Part shown: positions 61,215 through 64,000 of the stretch, in pieces
Layout: every line of letters begins with the position of its first letter
Position numbering within the stretch: the first letter of the stretch is position 1
Assembly: GCF_040545875.1 (NCBI RefSeq)
Contig: NZ_JBEPMR010000014.1
Strand: one strand, 5' to 3'
Origin: Faecalicatena_A orotica
Lineage (GTDB): Bacteria > Bacillota > Clostridia > Lachnospirales > Lachnospiraceae
Length of the DNA stretch: 64,000 nt
Notes under the pieces: generated by a model
What the model was told of the DNA's origin: nothing
What the model saw: only the letters and a program-made list of their open reading frames with translations
Databases searched by the model: none
Made by a program: the position numbers and the translations under genes

Positions 61215-61391
61215 ATGAAAAACATATGTGTTATTACCGGGGGCGGAAGTGGGATGGGTCTGGAAACCGCCCGGATTATGGCCTCTACCCACTATATTAT
61301 TATCTGTGGAAGGACCGTGCAGAAATTAGAATCTGCTGTAAAAGTATTTAGAGTTGCGCCCTGTCTTCCGATTCGTTATAATACACGTTAA
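61215..61391 (+). pseudogene. Truncated short-chain dehydrogenase remnant
   Basis: An ATG with ACAGGAGG upstream opens a 58-codon frame that begins as a classical SDR: VITGGGSGMGLETARIMA, then IICGRTVQKLESAVK. It then runs into unrelated sequence and a stop. SDR enzymes are near 250 residues and have a YxxxK active site, so this is a 5' fragment left by deletion. It is too short for the frame list, and it may still be translated as the leader of the following kinase gene, 29 bases downstream. Confidence 0.75.
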
Positions 61392-61420
61392 GACAATGCC
61401 AAACACAGGAGGTAAAGAAT

Positions 61421-62461
61421 TTGAAAAGAAATAAAAGGCTGGATGATGCCAGTAAACTGCCTAATTATTTTGCAATTATCGCGATCGCCCCCGCCTTTCT
61501 GTCTGTTATGGCATACGAGCTGGTCGAATATTTTGTGAACTACAACAATACTGACTATCGTCCCGTGGTTGGGCTTGGCATGATTATCCCTATGGCCCTC
61601 CTTATGGAACTGTACACGTTTTTCCTTTCACGCCATCTGAACCGCAAGGTTAACACTCTTGCAAATGCGATCAATCAGGTTGCAGGGGGAAATTATGATG
61701 TTACACTTGATGTAAAAAAAGCGGCGCCTATGCCTGATGTGGCTGAGAACTTCAACAAAATGACGGCTGAATTGAAAAGTGTCCATACACTGCGCAATGA
61801 TTTTATCAATGATTTTTCGCATGAATTCAAGACCCCGATTACCTCGATCAATGGATTCGCCAATCTGCTTCTGGAGACAGAAGTCACAGAAGAGGAGCGC
61901 AGACAGTATCTGACCATCATCGCCGAAGAATCTTCACGCCTTTCAAAACTTGCCGAGGAAACGCTGATGATGTCCCGGCTGGACAGCCAGCAGAATATCA
62001 TCGATCAGGAATGGTATGCCCTTGATGAGCAGATCCGGCAGAACTTAATCCTGCTTTCCAAAGACTGGGGCGCAAAATTAATAGAGATAGATACCGATTT
62101 AAACCCTGTCTCTTATCTGGGAAATCCCGCCCTCATGTCACATATCTGGCTGAACCTGATCAGCAATGCCATCAAATTCACCCCCGGACACGGCAGGATT
62201 ACAGTCAACTTGAAGGAATCCGGCGGAAAGATATATGTCTCTGTCGCAGATAATGGGAAAGGCATGACAAAAGAGGAGACATCCCGTATTTTTAATAAAT
62301 ATTATCAGGCCGATGCTTCGCACGCCACAAAGGGGCTGGGTCTGGGACTCTCCATCGCGCACCGGATTGTGGAATTGTGCGGCGGGGAGATTCAGGTTGC
62401 CAGTACGCCGGGGGAAGGGAGTACATTTACTGTAATCCTCCCCACTAATGTGTCACGATAA
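61421..62461 (+). CDS. Sensor histidine kinase, HisKA/HAMP class
   Basis: The 346-residue protein has two membrane helices (about 14-35 and 50-70) with a very short outer loop, a HAMP domain (about 72-125), the phosphoacceptor His134 in DFSHEFKTPITSINGF, and an ATPase domain with NLISNAIKFTPGHG and ADNGKGMTKEET, GLGLGLSIAH. The start codon is TTG at 61421 with AGGAGG 8 bases upstream; no ATG lies near. The response regulator follows. The short outer loop suggests it senses membrane or cytoplasmic state. Confidence 0.93.
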   Translation: MKRNKRLDDASKLPNYFAIIAIAPAFLSVMAYELVEYFVNYNNTDYRPVVGLGMIIPMALLMELYTFFLSRHLNRKVNTLANAINQVAGGNYDVTLDVKKAAPMPDVAENFNKMTAELKSVHTLRNDFINDFSHEFKTPITSINGFANLLLETEVTEEERRQYLTIIAEESSRLSKLAEETLMMSRLDSQQNIIDQEWYALDEQIRQNLILLSKDWGAKLIEIDTDLNPVSYLGNPALMSHIWLNLISNAIKFTPGHGRITVNLKESGGKIYVSVADNGKGMTKEETSRIFNKYYQADASHATKGLGLGLSIAHRIVELCGGEIQVASTPGEGSTFTVILPTNVSR

Positions 62462-62489
62462 ACATGGCTTTAACGGAAAGGAGCTTACT

Positions 62490-63179
62490 ATGGCTACTGT
62501 TTTAATTGTTGAAGATGATAAAAATACACGGCTTCTCACTGCTGCCCGGCTTAAGCCCTATTATACCGTCCTCACTGCCTGCGACGGGGAGGAGGCTCTG
62601 GATCTTTTTTATAAACAGCATGTGGATCTTATTGTGGCAGATATAATGATGCCTAACATGGATGGCTATGAGCTTGTACGGACACTGCGCAGTTATCACC
62701 AGGATGTCCCGGTAATCATGCTCACGGCCAAAGATGCCTTCGAAGACAAGCGGCTGGGCTTTTCCACTGGCACGGACGATTATATGACAAAGCCTGTGAA
62801 CCATGAAGAACTCCTCTGGCGTATCGAGGCGCTTCTTCGGCGTGCAAAGATTCATGCAGACAAAAGAATCATAATCGGAGCCGTGACTGCGGATTCCTCG
62901 AATTACACAGTGTCGCGTGCTGACACTGCCGATTCCATCGAACTTCCAAGAAAGGAGTTTGACCTCCTGTTCAAACTCCTTTCTTATCCTGATGTGATAT
63001 TTACGAAAAACCAGCTGCTGGAGGATATCTGGGGCTACGAGACTGACAGTGATGAAAATACAATCAAGACACATATCAGCCGCCTCCGGAATAAATTCGA
63101 CAGCTGGAAGGAATTTCAGATTGTTACGGTGCGAGGACTCGGATACAAGGTCACTTTGTCTGTTTCAGATAAGTCGTAA
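62490..63179 (+). CDS. OmpR/PhoB-family response regulator
   Basis: The 229-residue protein has a receiver domain with acidic LIVEDDKNTR, phosphoacceptor Asp51 in DLIVADIMMPNMDGY and Lys in YMTKPVNHEE, then a winged-helix output domain (LPRKEFDLLFKLLSYPD, TIKTHISRLRNKFDSW, VTVRGLGYKV). The start at 62490 has AAAGGAG before it; the longer frame lies inside the kinase gene. The 11-base direct repeats at 61113-61164 are its likely site. Its last 29 bases overlap the end of convergent comEC. Confidence 0.95.
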   Translation: MATVLIVEDDKNTRLLTAARLKPYYTVLTACDGEEALDLFYKQHVDLIVADIMMPNMDGYELVRTLRSYHQDVPVIMLTAKDAFEDKRLGFSTGTDDYMTKPVNHEELLWRIEALLRRAKIHADKRIIIGAVTADSSNYTVSRADTADSIELPRKEFDLLFKLLSYPDVIFTKNQLLEDIWGYETDSDENTIKTHISRLRNKFDSWKEFQIVTVRGLGYKVTLSVSDKS

Positions 63180-64000
63180 TTTCCAGTCTGTCCCCGTCTG
63201 TTACCAGTGTCACGGCACCCTGTTCCTGTGTCCCGTATATCCGGCCGCCTATCCCCTGAAGTTTCTTTATCGTTTCTTCATGGGGATGCCCGTAACGGTT
63301 ATGCAGTCCGGACGATATCCATGCAATTTTGGGGGCTGTGAGCCTTAGAAATTCTTCTGAAGTAGAATTCTTTGAACCGTGGTGTGCCACCTTCAGTACA
63401 GTGTACTGTTCCAGCGTGCCGCTTTGCTCGAGCAGTTTTTCCCCTTCGCCTTCCACATCTCCAGTAAACAGCATATGGAACGCACCATAGGAAACCTCCA
63501 GTATCATGGACGCAGCATTTCCCGGTTCCCCCTGATAATCCTTCAGCGGTCCCTTACAGACCAGCTTAAGCCCCGATTCCCCAAGTGTTTCTCCACTTTC
63601 CATGACAACGACACGGGTACCGTTCTGTTCTGCCTTCTGCGCCAGTTTCATGAGTGTCTCATCCTGCACTTCGGCGGGCGGCAGGACGAGGCAGCGGATG
63701 GAGATTCCCAAATTCTGATGTTCTAACATTTCCCCGATTCCATTCATGTGGTCTGCATCCCCGTGGGAGATAAAGACATAGTCCAAAGACTGCACCCCCT
63801 GCGATTTCAGGAACGGCTCTATCCGGTATTTCCCGACCAAGGATACATCACTGCTGCCCCCGTCTATAAAATAGTTCATCCCGTCCGGCCCCTTCATGTA
63901 CAGGCCATCCCCCTGTCCCACGTCAACCATCGTAACACGTAGTTCCCCCTTTCTGCCGTAGTTCATCGTACAATTCACATATAATACCAGACACAGACCA
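63151..64000 (-). CDS. comEC: ComEC/Rec2-type protein, C-terminal part, 5' end outside window
   Basis: The frame is open to the right window edge, so only the last 283 codons are visible. The visible part is a metallo-beta-lactamase-like domain: LRVTMVDVGQGDGLYMKG, FIDGGSSD, FISHGDADHMNGI (metal motif), HMLFTGDVEGEGEKLL and LKVAHHGSKNSTS. The residues at the edge (GLCLVLYV) look like the end of a membrane helix, as expected before this domain in ComEC, the DNA-uptake channel. A free-standing secreted MBL protein cannot be excluded without the upstream bases. Its 3' end overlaps the response regulator gene. Confidence 0.85.
   Translation of the reverse strand, partial: GLCLVLYVNCTMNYGRKGELRVTMVDVGQGDGLYMKGPDGMNYFIDGGSSDVSLVGKYRIEPFLKSQGVQSLDYVFISHGDADHMNGIGEMLEHQNLGISIRCLVLPPAEVQDETLMKLAQKAEQNGTRVVVMESGETLGESGLKLVCKGPLKDYQGEPGNAASMILEVSYGAFHMLFTGDVEGEGEKLLEQSGTLEQYTVLKVAHHGSKNSTSEEFLRLTAPKIAWISSGLHNRYGHPHEETIKKLQGIGGRIYGTQEQGAVTLVTDGDRLEITTYLKQTK

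Overview
The window looks like chromosome of a Lachnospiraceae-type Firmicute (Clostridia; Blautia/Dorea/Mediterraneibacter-like). This is judged from gene families and gene order, not from a search. Supporting signs are AGGAGG-type ribosome sites before most genes, sigma-A-like promoters (several with extended -10), a CIRCE/HrcA heat-shock operon, a Firmicute-type GalT beside galK and galE, a DUF4364 protein, a CBS-DRTGG pyrophosphatase, and the hrcA-grpE-dnaK-dnaJ / hemW-lepA-holA / comEC neighbourhood. There are no rRNA genes, no tRNA and no CRISPR array.

Layout. 1-9.8 kb: hisC (cut by the window edge), an aminotransferase, a DUF2156 protein, an exporter, orphan Uma2 and VanZ proteins, then prfA-prmC-DUF1385-rpmE. 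10-16.3 kb: a TauE-type permease sitting between rpmE and rho, then malic enzyme, a radical SAM protein, a DUF4364 protein and convergent rarA. 16.5-21.7 kb: an A+T-rich accessory island. A perfect 36-bp inverted repeat encloses two convergent genes, an ATP-grasp/radical-SAM fusion and a pentapeptide-repeat coiled-coil protein, and a complete tyrosine recombinase lies just outside. This is the best candidate for an undescribed system. 21.8-31 kb: regulator and transport genes (MerR with a divergent acetyltransferase, a Cys/His-rich MarR, YitT, TcdA, a polysaccharide deacetylase, MATE, an unusual FtsX-type permease).

31-40 kb: a divergent AraC regulator and the Leloir operon galK-galE-galT, flavin reductase, Mn-dependent pyrophosphatase, S1-domain protein, Mrp ATPase. 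40.2-48 kb: a drug-resistance-like block (Vat/CatB-like acetyltransferase, MATE, ABC-2 exporter, two-component system) containing two inverted copies of a REP-like repeat. 48-55.6 kb: glycogen debranching enzyme, then the CIRCE-controlled chaperone operon. 55.8-64 kb: hemW-lepA-holA, then an epimerase, a truncated SDR remnant and an OmpR-type two-component system lying between holA and comEC, with paired 11-bp-spaced direct repeats as a likely response-regulator site.

Working together: galKET converts galactose to UDP-sugars, probably under the AraC protein. HrcA represses its own chaperone operon through CIRCE. PrmC methylates release factors such as PrfA. The NarL-type two-component system is placed to control the divergent ABC exporter. 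The recombinase is placed to act on the 36-bp inverted repeats. Start codons were moved from the longest frame wherever a ribosome site supported it.
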